Source: Porites lobata (lineage: Eukaryota; Cnidaria; Anthozoa; Scleractinia; Poritidae). Taken from it: a DNA stretch of 64,000 nucleotides. The notes beneath the pieces are model-generated. The model had not been told where the DNA came from. It saw nothing but the letters and a program-made list of their open reading frames with translations, and made no database searches. This document shows, piece after piece, positions 25,801-36,571 of this stretch. The stretch spans positions 1,267,501-1,331,500 of the forward strand of contig CALNXK010000152.1 of assembly GCA_942486035.1 (NCBI GenBank), read 5' to 3'. A program made the translations under genes and the position numbers. How positions within the stretch are numbered: position 1 is the first letter of the stretch; every line of letters starts with the position of its first letter.

Positions 25801-26094
25801 AATACAAATATACCTGTATATAAATGTAGGTTTTGGTAATAAAACAAAAGAACTTAATTACTTTATGGCTAAAAGATGGACAGCGATATTGAGATCTTTT
25901 GTTTTGTTCCGCATCTTAAAAATGGCCTCATTTTGTATTTCCTACCTCATTTTCTTTTTATTTCTTTCAGAATGGAAAATGTTGATGTCATCCCAATCAG
26001 GAACATCTTACATAAATGTGTTTTTATAGATGTTAAGGATGCTGATGATTGTGTTTATGTGACCCACTTCCCGAATTTCATTGAAACAGACTGA
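19813..26094 (+). CDS. EnSpm/CACTA-type transposase (10 exons, intact)
   Basis: Exons: 19813-20629, 21450-21690, 22098-22210, 22920-23227, 23660-23927, 24042-24239, 24381-24538, 24674-24786, 24989-25414, 25971-26094. All borders are GT-AG and phases agree; the spliced length of 2766 nt gives 921 residues with no stop or frameshift. The start is the ATG in ACCATGG at 19813; an upstream reading begins with TTG and is not a eukaryotic start. The N-terminus is basic, then Ser/Asp/Glu-rich. A C2C2 zinc motif (HFYCSFC..VCSIC) lies near residues 225-247. Catalytic-region motifs follow: NTDGVSIFKSS (D326), VLDLPARC (D414), DYMHGVLLGV, and SERHMTINIHNLLH (E650). The tail resembles the DUF4218-type C-terminus of this family. 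It would cut and paste the element by DDE chemistry in the nucleus. The exact catalytic triad is my assignment. Confidence 0.85.
20654..20820. repeat. Inverted repeat in transposase intron 1
   Basis: Arms containing TATGTTGCAGTTTAAAATGA and AAATGATTTCAAACTAGTTT are mirrored at 20785-20820 (..TTTGAAATCATTTTGACC..TTCAAACTACAACATAT) with some mismatches. It is probably a small MITE or foldback. It does not touch splice sites. Confidence 0.6.
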
Positions 26095-26349
26095 AACAAT
26101 TGGAGCTGGAAATTGTTGTGTGATACCTTTAATTAATGTAAATATATGCATATGCAAAAAAAAGTATGTACATCAATAATTTGGACTATGACTGAAAAAT
26201 AACTCGATCGGTGCTCAAACTCGCTCTGTGACATATATTGTAATATTTATTAAGTCAATAAGGCCCCCCGCCCCCCACGTCCCCCCACTGACACTTGCTA
26301 GTTTTCTAGGGTTTCATTTTTTTTAATACTCCCTTCTGGTGCCATCAAG

Positions 26350-26671
26350 TATGTCACATGTATGTTGAGTGGTCCCAAGTGCCTTTTATGCATGCACATT
26401 AATTAATATATATATAATCATACTGCACTTCTACATGTATGTCACATATATGTTAAATTATCCTGAAAGATATTACATATATGTAACATATATGCATGGT
26501 CATTTCAAAACTTTTACATATATGTCACATATATGTCTTATCATCCTATGAGATATTACATATATGTAACATATATGTATAGGCACTTCAAAACTTCTAC
26601 ATATATGTCACATATATGTACAGTTATTTGACATATATATGTTACAGCTACATATACGTCACATATATGCA
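26350..26671. repeat. Right subterminal palindrome array
   Basis: About ten copies of ACATATATGT or close variants, mostly as pairs (ACATATATGTCACATATATG, ACATATATGTAACATATATG) separated by about 50 bp of AT-rich spacer with repeated CATTTCAAAACTT/CACTTCAAAACTT. It mirrors the left array in motif but not in spacing; such asymmetry is common in this transposon group. Confidence 0.75.
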
Positions 26672-26695
26672 ACATATATGTGGTTTTGGTAAGGG
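26672..26695 (-). repeat. Right terminal inverted repeat of the 14-kb transposon
   Basis: Exact 24-base complement of 12520-12543, followed by the TA duplication at 26696-26697. Confidence 0.9.
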
Positions 26696-26697
26696 TA

Positions 26698-27170
26698 TGC
26701 AAGTGAATTGAAAAAGGTTACCAGGTGCAAAGTGGGAAAAAGGTTTAATTCTTCATAGAGCTCCTATACCAGTGCAGGCCTTCTTAAATATTATATACTC
26801 AATCTGAGTCTCAAAAGTAAGCTTTTCATCTAATAATACTCCCAAACATTTATTAGAGGTTACATGCAAAACAATATTATTGTCAATGGATATAGCATTA
26901 GCTAAATCTTTACATAGATTTATCATTTAAGTTATCTGTCGACCCAATAAGCATTAACTTAGTTTTCAAAGGGTGCAATTGGAGCCTATTAACTGTCAGC
27001 CAATCATAAAGGTTTTCTAGATCAGGATTAATATTATTAGCAAGAACATTTGCGTCAGTACTAGAGGCAAAGATTTGTGTATCGTCTGCATAATTTATAA
27101 ACAGGGGGTTTTGAATGTGATGTTCAGCATTCTGAGGGATATCAAATCTTAAATCCATGTGCAGAACATA
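26698..27170 (-). pseudogene. LINE RT palm fragment (5' part of interrupted element)
   Basis: The minus-strand reading contains FINYADDTQIFASS, the RT catalytic YADD box, then LYDWLTVNRLQLHPLKTKLMLIGS. In an adjacent frame it continues SNKCLGVLLDEKLTFETQIEYI and KACTGIGAL. These are RT palm and thumb segments of a jockey/CR1-type LINE. It contains internal stops and shifts, so it was dead or has decayed. Its continuation is at 12040-12517. Confidence 0.85.
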
Positions 27171-27940
27171 AAAAGCAAACTTTGAAGGTCATTATGATTT
27201 GACCATGCTGCAAGTTTCAAACGTTAGCAATTTCAGCTAAGGGGGACCTCTTTAGCCCTGAGGGGGAGGGGGGGTTTGGGGTTACTCCTTAGGATGGCCT
27301 GTCAAAGAAGCTACATGTATGCCCAATGGGGTACTTTCAGTCAGACTTTAAAAGTGTAGGAAAATTTGTTATTTAATTACTTAAAGCTAAAATGTTTTGA
27401 ACTGAGTGTAGCTTGAATCAATTTAATTCATCAAATGGTACATAAAACAACAAGAATACATTCTGTTAGTAGGTTTGTGAACGAGACAACATTTCCCAGT
27501 GAAAGGTACATAAAAGAAGCACCTTTCCATCAAAAAAGGTATACAAAAGGCTAAGGATTGAACCTTAGGACAGAGCCTGTATGAATTATTGTTGAATAGC
27601 CCCTAACCCCCAGCCTTCGTACCCATACCCCCTGAAAAGCTATTGCTCTTTCCCCGAATAAGTGTCCATAATAATTATTATTGTAAAAACTTGGTTTACA
27701 GACCCAGACCAGCAAAAGAACAGGACCAAGTAAATAAAAAACAAAAAAAAAAAAAAATGCTAACAAAGATGAAAGCTAAGCGTTAATAGGCTCACTAAAA
27801 TACTGGATGGCCTGAAAGATATTGCAAGTTAGCGTGCTTCTACAGAAAGGTTCTGAAACTGTGCATTTAAAAATGTATTTAGTGAAATACAAATCTCTCA
27901 GGGAGAGGAGATGAAAGTTAATTTTTTTTTAATTATTTAA
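27171..27940. other. No gene recognised
   Basis: Low-complexity patches (G-rich near 27265, A-rich near 27745) and an AT-rich background. No exon, RNA gene or repeat boundary can be supported. Confidence 0.5.
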
Positions 27941-27948
27941 GCCAAAAT

Positions 27949-28165
27949 ACCACTCAGCCACACAGTAGTGTGGCTGAGTGGTCATTGCCTTGGACTCGCA
28001 ATCCAGCAGTCCTCACTGGGGTTCAAATTCCTCTCTGACCACTTGCTGGGTTTGTTGTCAGTCATCCCGAGTTCAACATCCTCTGCCACGCTTGTGTGTA
28101 AATAGCCACTGGTTACCTCCTGCCAGTTGAGTTTTTTTAATCCTACCATTATGTTCCGTTTGGGT
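27949..28165 (+). mobile_element. tRNA-derived SINE with a palindromic head
   Basis: An A-box (TGGCTGAGTGG, 27971-27981) and a B-box (GGTTCAAATTC, 28020-28030) have tRNA-like spacing, with an anticodon-arm-like segment between. The acceptor arms do not pair, so this is a SINE head and not a tRNA gene. The 15 bases up to and including the A-box (27968-27982) are exactly mirrored at 27949-27963 across a 4-base loop. The tail is a T-rich tract near 28130. Confidence 0.7.
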
Positions 28166-31100
28166 TATTTCTTGCTATAAATCATTTGAGTGAGGTGCCT
28201 GTAGACTAGCTGGACAGTTTAAACACTGTGTGACAACAGGAGGGCATTTTGCAGGTGCATGCGTGCATCTGCTGAACGTCAATAGCGTGGGCGCCTCAAA
28301 TCTGATAGCGGGAAATCGAAAAAACTCGCGTAAAGGTACGGTTCTTTTAAAAGCCATTTGGTTGGTGCTTTGATTACCGTACTTTCCTACAAAAAATTTC
28401 TCCGTGACGAAAATGGGACGCTTTCTACGCGGGTTTTTCACTTGTAGATTTTTCAGCAGTAGGTTTTCTTGGCCCTTTAAAGACTTTCAAGACTCAACGC
28501 CAAAAAGTCATGTTCCTTTATAAGTCGGGCTTTCACTGGCAAGGCATTACATTTCTATGATTTGATTTCCAAACTCGTGGTTTTACTTATCAGGGAGGAA
28601 ATGCATCGTAGCAATGTTCAGCTGCTTTAAGACTAAACGGCGAAAAAAACTTTACCACGCGAGGTTTATTTATTAGCGCGATGTCTCATGTTAAACTGAT
28701 CACGGAGACACGCGTTTATATATGCCACAAAAACATGAAATCTATGGGATTTTTTACAGTTTTTCGAAAGTTTTTGCGGAAAATTTTATAAAAAATATTC
28801 TACAGGAAATGAAGAATGGATTGAGTTTGAGACAGCAACAATTACAAGTGATTATGTACTACATAATCACTTGAGCATTTCATAAGCTCAGTTGCAGACA
28901 AAACGAATGCACATACCCCGAAAAAACGAACAATACTTTTATTTTTCTTTAACTCTAAAAGATACAGAGATTTTTCCCGAGCTACTATTTTGAAGCGACT
29001 CTTGAGTAACAACTCCTGTGTTCCACAATCGATTTCTTGTTATTAATTTATATTTGATGACAGTAGTGATCCGTTCAAAACAGAGAATGGCCATCACTCC
29101 ATAAATGTAACTGACGATGTTGTTCACCTTCAAATCCTGTTTAAACGTAAGACAGGAAGTTTGTTTAAAAAGGGGTGCATATAATTCTGTTCCCTCAAAA
29201 AATAAATACTACTGCTAGAGGACCCAAATGAGCTGGAATGCGACAACAAACATGACACAAATAGATGGATGAATTTATCTGTTATTAATGTTTCTGTTGG
29301 GAGCTTTTTACTGTATCCAGATGAACCCCTTATGTAAGTTGCACATCATGGAAGAATTATCAAGCAGAAACTGATGTATTGAACAAGAATGTGGTTCAAT
29401 ACAGAGGAGAAGCTGGTCTCATTCAACATCCTTTGTGAATGAAATGTCTCACAAATTAGCATACTGTCAACAAATGTAGTATCCACAAAATGGTATCATT
29501 TAGGAATAAACCCAATTTTTTTGCAACAGAAGCCACGATTTATTTAAAAGGTGTATTGATAACGTTTCATTTCGTTTCATTTCTTACTCGCATCATTATA
29601 TTGATTTGAATTTATAGTTGAAGTGCGTGTATTTTATTTCTCAACGAAGACGTACCGGTGAAGAAGGCTAAAATTACTGCAGAAGGCGATTTTTCACAGC
29701 CTTCATCAAAGCACCATTCATTCGCGGAAGTGTTCTTAGTTTCATTAATCATTAACCTAATTTGGGGAGAAAGGCAAGATTTCGAGATAAACAAGCCAGC
29801 GAAAGGGTGAAAAAAAGTTTCACGGCAGAATGGACACTTAATTAACCTCTGTATTCCGAAACGATTAAGTTCGATTTTAGAGTTATACTATTGAGAAGAA
29901 TTAAGTATCTATAGGATAACTGTTTAACGCAAAAATTATCATACTGACCTTTTTCTCCTGCTCAAAAAATGTGCGCGAAATGTTAGTTCGTAAGAACATT
30001 CAGCCGCCATCTTGTCTTCGATGTACTGTTTTACGAAAGGAAGGACTGTCCCCTCAACGGCGACAGCGAGGGTACAATAAACTCACTTTCATCGTAGAAA
30101 TACTACGATACGTTGAAGAACACGTTTGTGGAACGTAACACCCAATACACGTCATTCAGCTCCAGAAAACAGCCCGCAAATGCTGGTACTGAATGTAAAC
30201 AATTCACAGAAAATGCTTCTGTGGCACTTCTTATGGCACTTCAACAGCCCATATTGACGCGTGCGCATACAAAATGCCCTCCTGTTCTGTGTGACTACTC
30301 TAACCAGGGCCACTTAGACAAAGTTGACCATTCGGATTACAGGAAAGTAACAGTACATTCCAAGAAAGTTGGTTGTGGACCAATCACCCCTCTCCCCCCC
30401 CCGCCCCCCTCTCTTCCCCCTTCCACCCCGAAAAAGGAGGATAATCGTATAACGGTTCAAATAGGAGTGGTAAGGACTATAAAAACACGTTGGAAACAGA
30501 ACAAAGTAACATGGAAGCATGACATGTATGTTGTACCAATTAGATGATCTGACAAATGTAAAATAAAAGCGTTTTAAAAAATGAGGTGGATTGATTCTGA
30601 TAATAATGATGGTGATGGGCGAGTAATCACAATGATGAGAACAATGACCAATAAAATGGGAATGAAAACAGTACATATGCGGTTCGGTTGATGATGATGA
30701 TGTTAAGATTGAGTGCGTTACTTCACAAAGTAAAGGACATTGAGTTTTTAGCACATTGAGGTAATAGCACTTGGTTATTAAGGCTTGTCAATAAAGTTAC
30801 GAATGCTTAATCTTTTAAGTAGAATTTAAAAAAAAAGGAAAAAGATTTTGCAGCCCCACTTCCTGCCTTCGAAAATTTTTTACACTCCCTCCTTTTTCTT
30901 TAAAAAGAATTTTCAGATTCCCTCTCAAAATCCTCTGCCCATTCCCCCCCCCGCCCCGCTCCACCCTCGTGGTAAACACAACGAATGCAACCTAAAGACG
31001 ATGTGAAGGGCTTTACTTGAGTAGGAGTGAAAGAGAGGGACGGTAGAGAAATAGCAAAATTCCATATGATAGCTCCCCTAGAATTTACGGTACCAGGATT

Positions 31101-31173
31101 ATTTTCCTTTTATGTTTCTTTGTCGTTGAAATTCTAAGCTTCAAAATCCTATTCCAAAAAGTTTATCAGTATA
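28166..31173. other. No gene recognised
   Basis: Includes a short perfect hairpin (CAAGTGATTATGTA and its complement, about 28847-28876), a GCCGCCATCTTG YY1-type motif at about 30003-30014, a C-rich patch near 30388-30420 and TGATGA repeats near 30690. The YY1 motif upstream of the methyltransferase remnant could mark an old promoter, but nothing further supports it. Confidence 0.4.
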
Positions 31174-31387
31174 TAGCCTGCGAGCAGGCTGACTTGTGTG
31201 AGTTTGGGGGAATTTTGCTCACCTGCCTTGCTTCTATTGGCTAGTATCTTGACACCTCGAAAGGGGCGAAATTCAAAAATCAACAGCCCGCGGACAGTCT
31301 AGCCCGCGTGCAGGCGCTGGCGGTTCCGCCTATTTCTGGCGCCAAAATTTCCCCTTAACTGGCGCAAGTGTGTCTGCTCGCAAGCCA
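31174..31387. mobile_element. MITE with TAGCCTGCGAGCAGGC-type ends
   Basis: The left end TAGCCTGCGAGCAGGC is the near-complement of the right end CTGCTCGCAAGCCA. It is the same terminal family as the shorter, better preserved element at 44301-44422. Target duplication is not clear here. Confidence 0.65.
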
Positions 31388-31917
31388 GTTTATATATGGA
31401 GGTGTAAGCCAGTTACTGGTTAATTTAGATATTCAGGTGCGGTTCTCTATAATAATTTACCCACATCAATAAAAGACACTACATTTTCCTTTTTTAAGAA
31501 CTTTCTTAGACTTCATTTTAGCCATTAGTTTTCCTTATTATTGGATATACCTAGGTAACTTACGGTAGCGCATTTACTCGTTTTAATCTTAAAAAAATTG
31601 TGATTTTTATGAAGATTTGTATTTTCCCTTGTATTCACTTGCTAAAATCCTTGTACATGATTTTTAGGTAATTCTTTATTTTGAAATTTTAATTTCATGT
31701 AGTCTTAATTAACCCAGGGCCCCTTTTGATACCAGCCAGTGGGTGATATGGCCGATCTGCCTAAATTAAGTTGACTTAACTTGACTTGTCTTGTTTCAGA
31801 AGTCGATTAAATCACCTTAGAAAGGGTGGAATTCCAGGAACAAAAGAAGAGTTCAGACTCATGTATGAAGAATGGGCAATTGACTATGATAAGGTATGTA
31901 TGCAAAACGTTTAGATA

Positions 31918-32398
31918 CAGTAGGAACCCTGTAACTGGAACTCCCCGCTAACTGGAACTAAGTCTCATTTCCCTTGGATTTGACCCTGAGACTACGATAA
32001 ATGATCGAGAGGTTTCTTAAGTATGAATTTCCAGTTAAAGTTACCGATAAGAAATTAAACAACGTTTCCTCGTAAAAATGTCTGCTTATTATAAGTCTTT
32101 AACTCTATGAAACATGTCTATGACGTTTTTTTTTTCTGAGAGCCCGCTTGATACGAACACCCAGACTCGTACTCAGTCGTTATTTATGTGTTTTTGCGGT
32201 GAAATGTGGGTTTAGGCGCGCGGAGACTCATGGGAAGGGACAAAGTGAAAAGTCTCCGCGCGCCTCAACCTAACCCCAATCTTCTCTCACCCCCAAAACA
32301 CATAAATAGCAACTGGGTACTAGTCTGACGAACACCCGGATAATACAGTACATTATGGGATGTCCTCTTGGCGGTTTCGCATTAACCGGGTTCCACTG
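31918..32398. mobile_element. pogo/Tigger-like MITE in pseudogene intron
   Basis: The left end CAGTAGGAACCCTGTAACTGGAAC and right end GCATTAACCGGGTTCCACTG are imperfect inverted repeats of the CAGTGGAACC type. TA precedes the left end; the right flank is not a clean TA. It lies in the first visible intron of the methyltransferase remnant. Confidence 0.55.
32162..32327. mobile_element. MITE nested in the 31918-32398 element
   Basis: The left end AGACTCGTACTCAG and right end CTGGGTACTAGTCT are inverted repeats extending about 30 bp inward. A 10-bp duplication ACGAACACCC flanks it (32152-32161 and 32328-32337). Removing it and one duplication copy leaves a continuous outer element, so it inserted second. 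Confidence 0.8.
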
Positions 32399-32833
32399 TC
32401 CTATACTTGACCAGTGACCAAAGTGACGTTTGCCTGCGTGCATTATCTTTCAGGATATTTTGTGCGATTTCGCATACAAATTATGCAAGCCCATGACTAC
32501 AATGTTTGATGCAGCATTGAAAACCTGCACAAAGAAAAGAAGGCAAGATATAAAAATTAACGACGTAGCGGCTGGTATATATTTAAAAGGCCTCGAGCTT
32601 CACAAAATGGGCTACACCAATTTACACGCACTGGATAGTTGATAAAAAATGCTTAATGAAGCAAGAAAGAAGGGGATTTACACGCAGTTCTTCTGCCTTC
32701 CAATCGACGATCAGCGGATTTTAGAGACAAACACAGGAGATTATGACGCCCGTATCTGTGTCAACGGGTTTGGAACGAAATAATCACATTCTTCCTTCGG
32801 CTTTGGCAGAAATGTGTCGAATTGTTGTGAAAG

Positions 32834-34671
32834 GTGAGCTGCTAGTTTATAGTCATTGATATAATTAAGTAGCACTTTAGTCATGGTAAAGTTAATGGTG
32901 CCATGCTGGCGGCGGAGAGCAAGGGACGGACACCGGGCCCAAGACCAACACAGCGCTCTGGCAAATATGTACAATTATATTAATTTCGTTTGTTTGTCTT
33001 CTCTCAGTGCGTCTAGCTCTTGCTCACGAGCTTGATGGTTTTGTACCACGTGAGTGACGAGCTTCAGAGAACTACTACGTTTATGAAAAACGGCAAAACA
33101 CAGAGCTGACCACGTGCTCAATTTTTCCCGCCTTTTTATTTTTCGTTTTCTGTCTTCAACGAAAAAAGTTTTTGATTTCACGGACACAGTAGGGATCGTA
33201 ATGAGGCAGTCTGAAAATTGCATACTAAATAATAAACACACTGCTGAGGGACACTGGTCTGGAGAACGTTCGGGATCTTGAAATGTGTACTAGAGATCGA
33301 GCCTTATGAGGTCAGTTTTCTTCCCGTCGTCTTCTAGGCGTCGACCGGAAGTAAGTAAGTAGGGTCGTATGCTTAAATATAATGCTGTTTTACTTCTAGC
33401 CTGCCTTGTAGACGGCCCTCGCATCGTCTAAACCAGTTGTAAAGTCCGTCTGCAAATTAGGGCACCGGAGCAAGAAAAACCTCTGGTTTTCAAGCTGACT
33501 CTAAGGTCACGTTGAACACTATCACGAGCTCAATCTTTCTTGCCACGAGCTTTAAGTCGTGATTAGCCTGTCAAAACTTAATTCAGATCGGACTAATCAG
33601 AAACTGCTTATGAAACTAGCCAATCAAAACGGCAGATATATGTACTTGCGACTCTGCGGGATTCCAACGCGATATTGTTCACTAATTCGCAGACGCTCTA
33701 TGCAGAAAACTTTGAGTGTCTGAGTCGCAGGCTCTTTAATACTTCACGCTGCGCATGACTGAATTCAATTCTTTCAATTAAATGTATTGTGGGTGATGAT
33801 AGTAAAAGGGAGTGTAAGCTGACTGTCCGTAAACACTGTATCAGTAGGAATGATCGTGCTCGCTGGATGGCATAACGCTCTATCAAAGAATTCGTTTAGA
33901 AACTGAGGTCAGTACGGTATAGACCACACTTAAGCACAAGACGCGCTGCGCTGATTACCGACGGCCAACGTCCGTCAAGGGCAAGCAACAGTTTGCTGAT
34001 GTCGGTGTAGTTGCTTAACCATTTTATTTTAATCCGCAGTTATGGCCATTTACATGGAGTCATTTCAATTTGCGAGGCTCAGTTACGTTTTCAGAACTTG
34101 CTCTTCCAATTCATGGGAGAGATTTTGAGTAAAAAATCTTTTTAGTCTGACACTTGATGTCAGTTTTATCCTGTGTCAGTCAACATTGTCCGACGTAGTG
34201 ATCAACTCAGAATTCCTTAACTAGTAGAAGACACAATTAAAGAGTCATATAGGATCGGGAACCAGGAAAGACACAAAAGAAGATGAAATACACTGTAGTA
34301 GGGGGGCCAGGTTATCCGGACCTTGAGTTAAGGGGGGAGGGGAAGGATGTCTGCTCCGTAAAAAACGTTTTTATCCCTCGGGGCCTTTGGTTGATCTAAA
34401 AATAAGGGGGTGGGTCTCCCAGGCCCCGGCCCCTAGTTCCTCCACTGGATAGCGTTTTATCCCTTTCACTTGAAAAGTTGACCAAAGTCAAAATTCAACT
34501 GAATAATTTCGTTTTGTAAAATACTGAATAAAACAAATTCTTACCACGTGGAAGTATTGCCAAATGGGTTTGATTTGAATGGTCTCAGGATATTTTGTAC
34601 CGACTCGAACGGTAGAACCAAAACTTGACCCTTAAGACCTCTAATCTATTTTGTATTTTACTTTCTGTTAG
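32834..34671. other. Intron of the methyltransferase remnant
   Basis: 33380 onward matches copy B from 56214; the upstream part is A-only. No exon or gene of its own. A (C)ACGTG-rich stretch near 33045-33115 is unremarkable. Confidence 0.5.
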
Positions 34672-35340
34672 GGGGTCTTCTTTGCTTTGATATCAGAGAG
34701 CAGTGTATGGAGGAATGGGAAGATAAACTGAAGGAGTTGGAAGTGAAAGGAATTTGGGAAACTGTTACAAAAGAAAACTTGTCAGTGGACGACAATGATA
34801 AGACAAACGCGTTTGTGTTTAAGCTCCTGTGAAAAAATATTGACAATAGAACTTTATAATGTAAGTAAATATACATGTAACTGGATTTTATGTATTAGAT
34901 ACGCATTGTTATTTGCAAGGGCGTTAAATGAGGTGGTATATGATAAGGGATGTGATGGTGAAGTTTGAGCCCGGTGAATTCATCGCGTATAATTCCCAGT
35001 CCGTTGAGGTCAAGAAAAAAATTCCCGTCCGGTTGGGGGTTAGTGTTTTGTATTTTTTGCCGTGAAACTTCTAAATGAAGCATGCGTGAGATAAAAACAG
35101 CAAAGCAGTCAAAGGGTACTGGAAACAAGTTTGAAAAATAACAAAGATGGCGACCGGAGTCGCGGAGAAACGTTTTGGCTTTCCAAGGCGTTTTCTAGAA
35201 GTTTTCTTCGCGCTGTCTACCCCTCGCGAGTTCAGGTCAAATTCAAAGGGAAACAACAACAACAACAACAAGAAAAAAAACAGTTTTTATCGTATTCCTT
35301 GGTTTAAAAGACTTTGGTGGATTTAAAGATAGACAAGAGA

Positions 35341-36571
35341 GGGTGACCAGAAAACACTGACCGCCGGTCCATAGACCGGCCTCTACGGACCTGGTCCCTG
35401 GACTACTATGCGGCCTGGTCCACGGACGGCGAATTAGAAATTTGACTTACCGTTTGTTTGTTTTGTTTTTTGTTATAGTTACCTCCTTCACTATGGTGAT
35501 GAAAGGAGGACCTGCGTACTACGAAAAAGACCGATAACTTAGCTACCTTGTGTATTCGCTGCCGGCCTCCGATTGCCTCCGCAATTTTTTTGAGCTCATT
35601 CCTCCTCGTGTTCATTGACTCGTTCCAGACTTCAAAAATACGACTCGGTATCTCCCCTTGTTTTCATGTTTTTCATGGCGCAAACACGCAAGCACACACA
35701 TTTTCCTTTCCCAACAAAAAAAGATTCCTAAAAAAAATTCAACTCCAGGAGGATTCACCCATTTTTCATTTTTCTTAAATTATTCGACTCGAATTATTGT
35801 GATAAAGTGTGAAGGGACGCAAGGTAGATTTTAAATGACATTTTCTCTCAAAAGAGTTTACAGCTCTTTCGGCGAAAATGAGATGCATTGTACCTAATAC
35901 GGAAAAAGAATTCTTACCTTCTTATTTTTAAGCTTGTTAGTACTTTGTCCAACTCAGTGCTGTCATGGTGATGTCCACTTAACAGTTGGCTACTTACTTC
36001 CCAAACCTTTGAACAGGAGTGAGGCTTAGGGTGACCTGGCTATACGAAGCTGTATTAGAAGCTGTAGTGTGTGAATCTGCATTTGATGTGTGGATTATTC
36101 TGTCTGCGGTATTTTCCCTCTATCAATCATAACAAAGTCGCCCTGCTGAAAGATTTGGCAACTCTAATGGACATCGCCATCTTTCTTTGTCGAAGGATCA
36201 CTACTTTATGAAGCCTGGGACGAGCCAATGAACTCGCGGAGGAATGAGCCGAACAAAATGGCGGAGGCAATCGCTGGCAGCGAAAGCACAAGAAAAACAC
36301 AAGGTAGCTAAGTTATCGGTCTTTTTTGAAGTACGCAGGTCCTCCTTTCATCGCCAAAGTGAAGGAGGCAACAACAGCAAAAAGCAAAACAAAACAAACG
36401 GTAAGTCAAATCTCTAATTGTCATTTTTATTGTTGTCTTTTTATGAGGGGTCCGTAGAGGGGGCTCCGTGAGGGGGGGGGGGGGGGGTCCGTGGACCGGT
36501 CCATACAGTGGTCTGTGGTCTAGGTCCGTAGGGGGGTCCATGGACCGGGAGACAGTGTTTTCGGGTCACCC
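35341..36571. mobile_element. Long-TIR element with 9-bp target duplication (MULE-like, non-autonomous)
   Basis: The ends read GGGTGACC..GAAAACACTG and the complement, and inverted similarity extends about 240 bp inward (35341-35580 against 36240-36571). Flanks GACAAGAGA (35332-35340) and GAGAAGAGA (36572-36580) match at 8 of 9 bases. Long TIRs with 9-bp duplications are characteristic of the Mutator-like superfamily. No transposase frame is present. The right arm carries an ATGGCGGAGGC..AAG|GTAGC segment resembling a first exon with donor, whose left counterpart has lost the ATG. Absent from copy B. Confidence 0.75.

Larger units (their letters stand above)
12520..26695. mobile_element. EnSpm/CACTA-type DNA transposon, two genes, apparently near-complete
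   Basis: Both ends carry a 24-bp inverted repeat beginning CCCTTACCAAAACC (12520-12543 and 26672-26695). The flanks are TA on each side (12518-12519, 26696-26697), a 2-bp target duplication confirmed because removing one TA rejoins the interrupted LINE. Inside are subterminal palindrome arrays at both ends, a minus-strand BEN-domain gene (13366-19593), a 219-bp shared promoter, and a plus-strand transposase gene (19813-26094). Length is 14,176 bp. The transposase family places it in the EnSpm/CACTA (CMC) group, though the termini do not read CACTA/G and the duplication is 2 rather than 3 bp. The copy has the parts expected of an autonomous element. It has no counterpart in copy B. Confidence 0.85.
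31800..34832 (+). pseudogene. METTL27-like SAM methyltransferase pseudogene (copy A)
   Basis: Three exons with good splice borders: 31800-31893 (LNHLRKGGIPGTKEEF..MYEEWAIDYDK), 32454-32833, and 34672-34832 (GGLLCFDIREQCMEEWEDKL..WETVTKE..AFVFKLL, stop). The second exon reads ELHKMGYTNLHALDS, then two in-frame stops, then KMLNEARKKGIY, with another stop after VNGFGTK and a one-base shift before the family-like ending. The SAM-binding motif I, normally DxGxGTG, has become DVAAGIYLKG. The order of motifs matches METTL27 (WBSCR27)-type methyltransferases. A first exon upstream was not found. The gene is not functional as written. Confidence 0.75.

Noticed and set aside
27961..28040. Possible functional tRNA gene
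   Set aside because: A- and B-boxes are present but the acceptor arms do not pair and a SINE-like body and tail follow.
30113..30547. 144-codon frame with a proline run
   Set aside because: It crosses a C-rich low-complexity tract and has no family resemblance or splice support.
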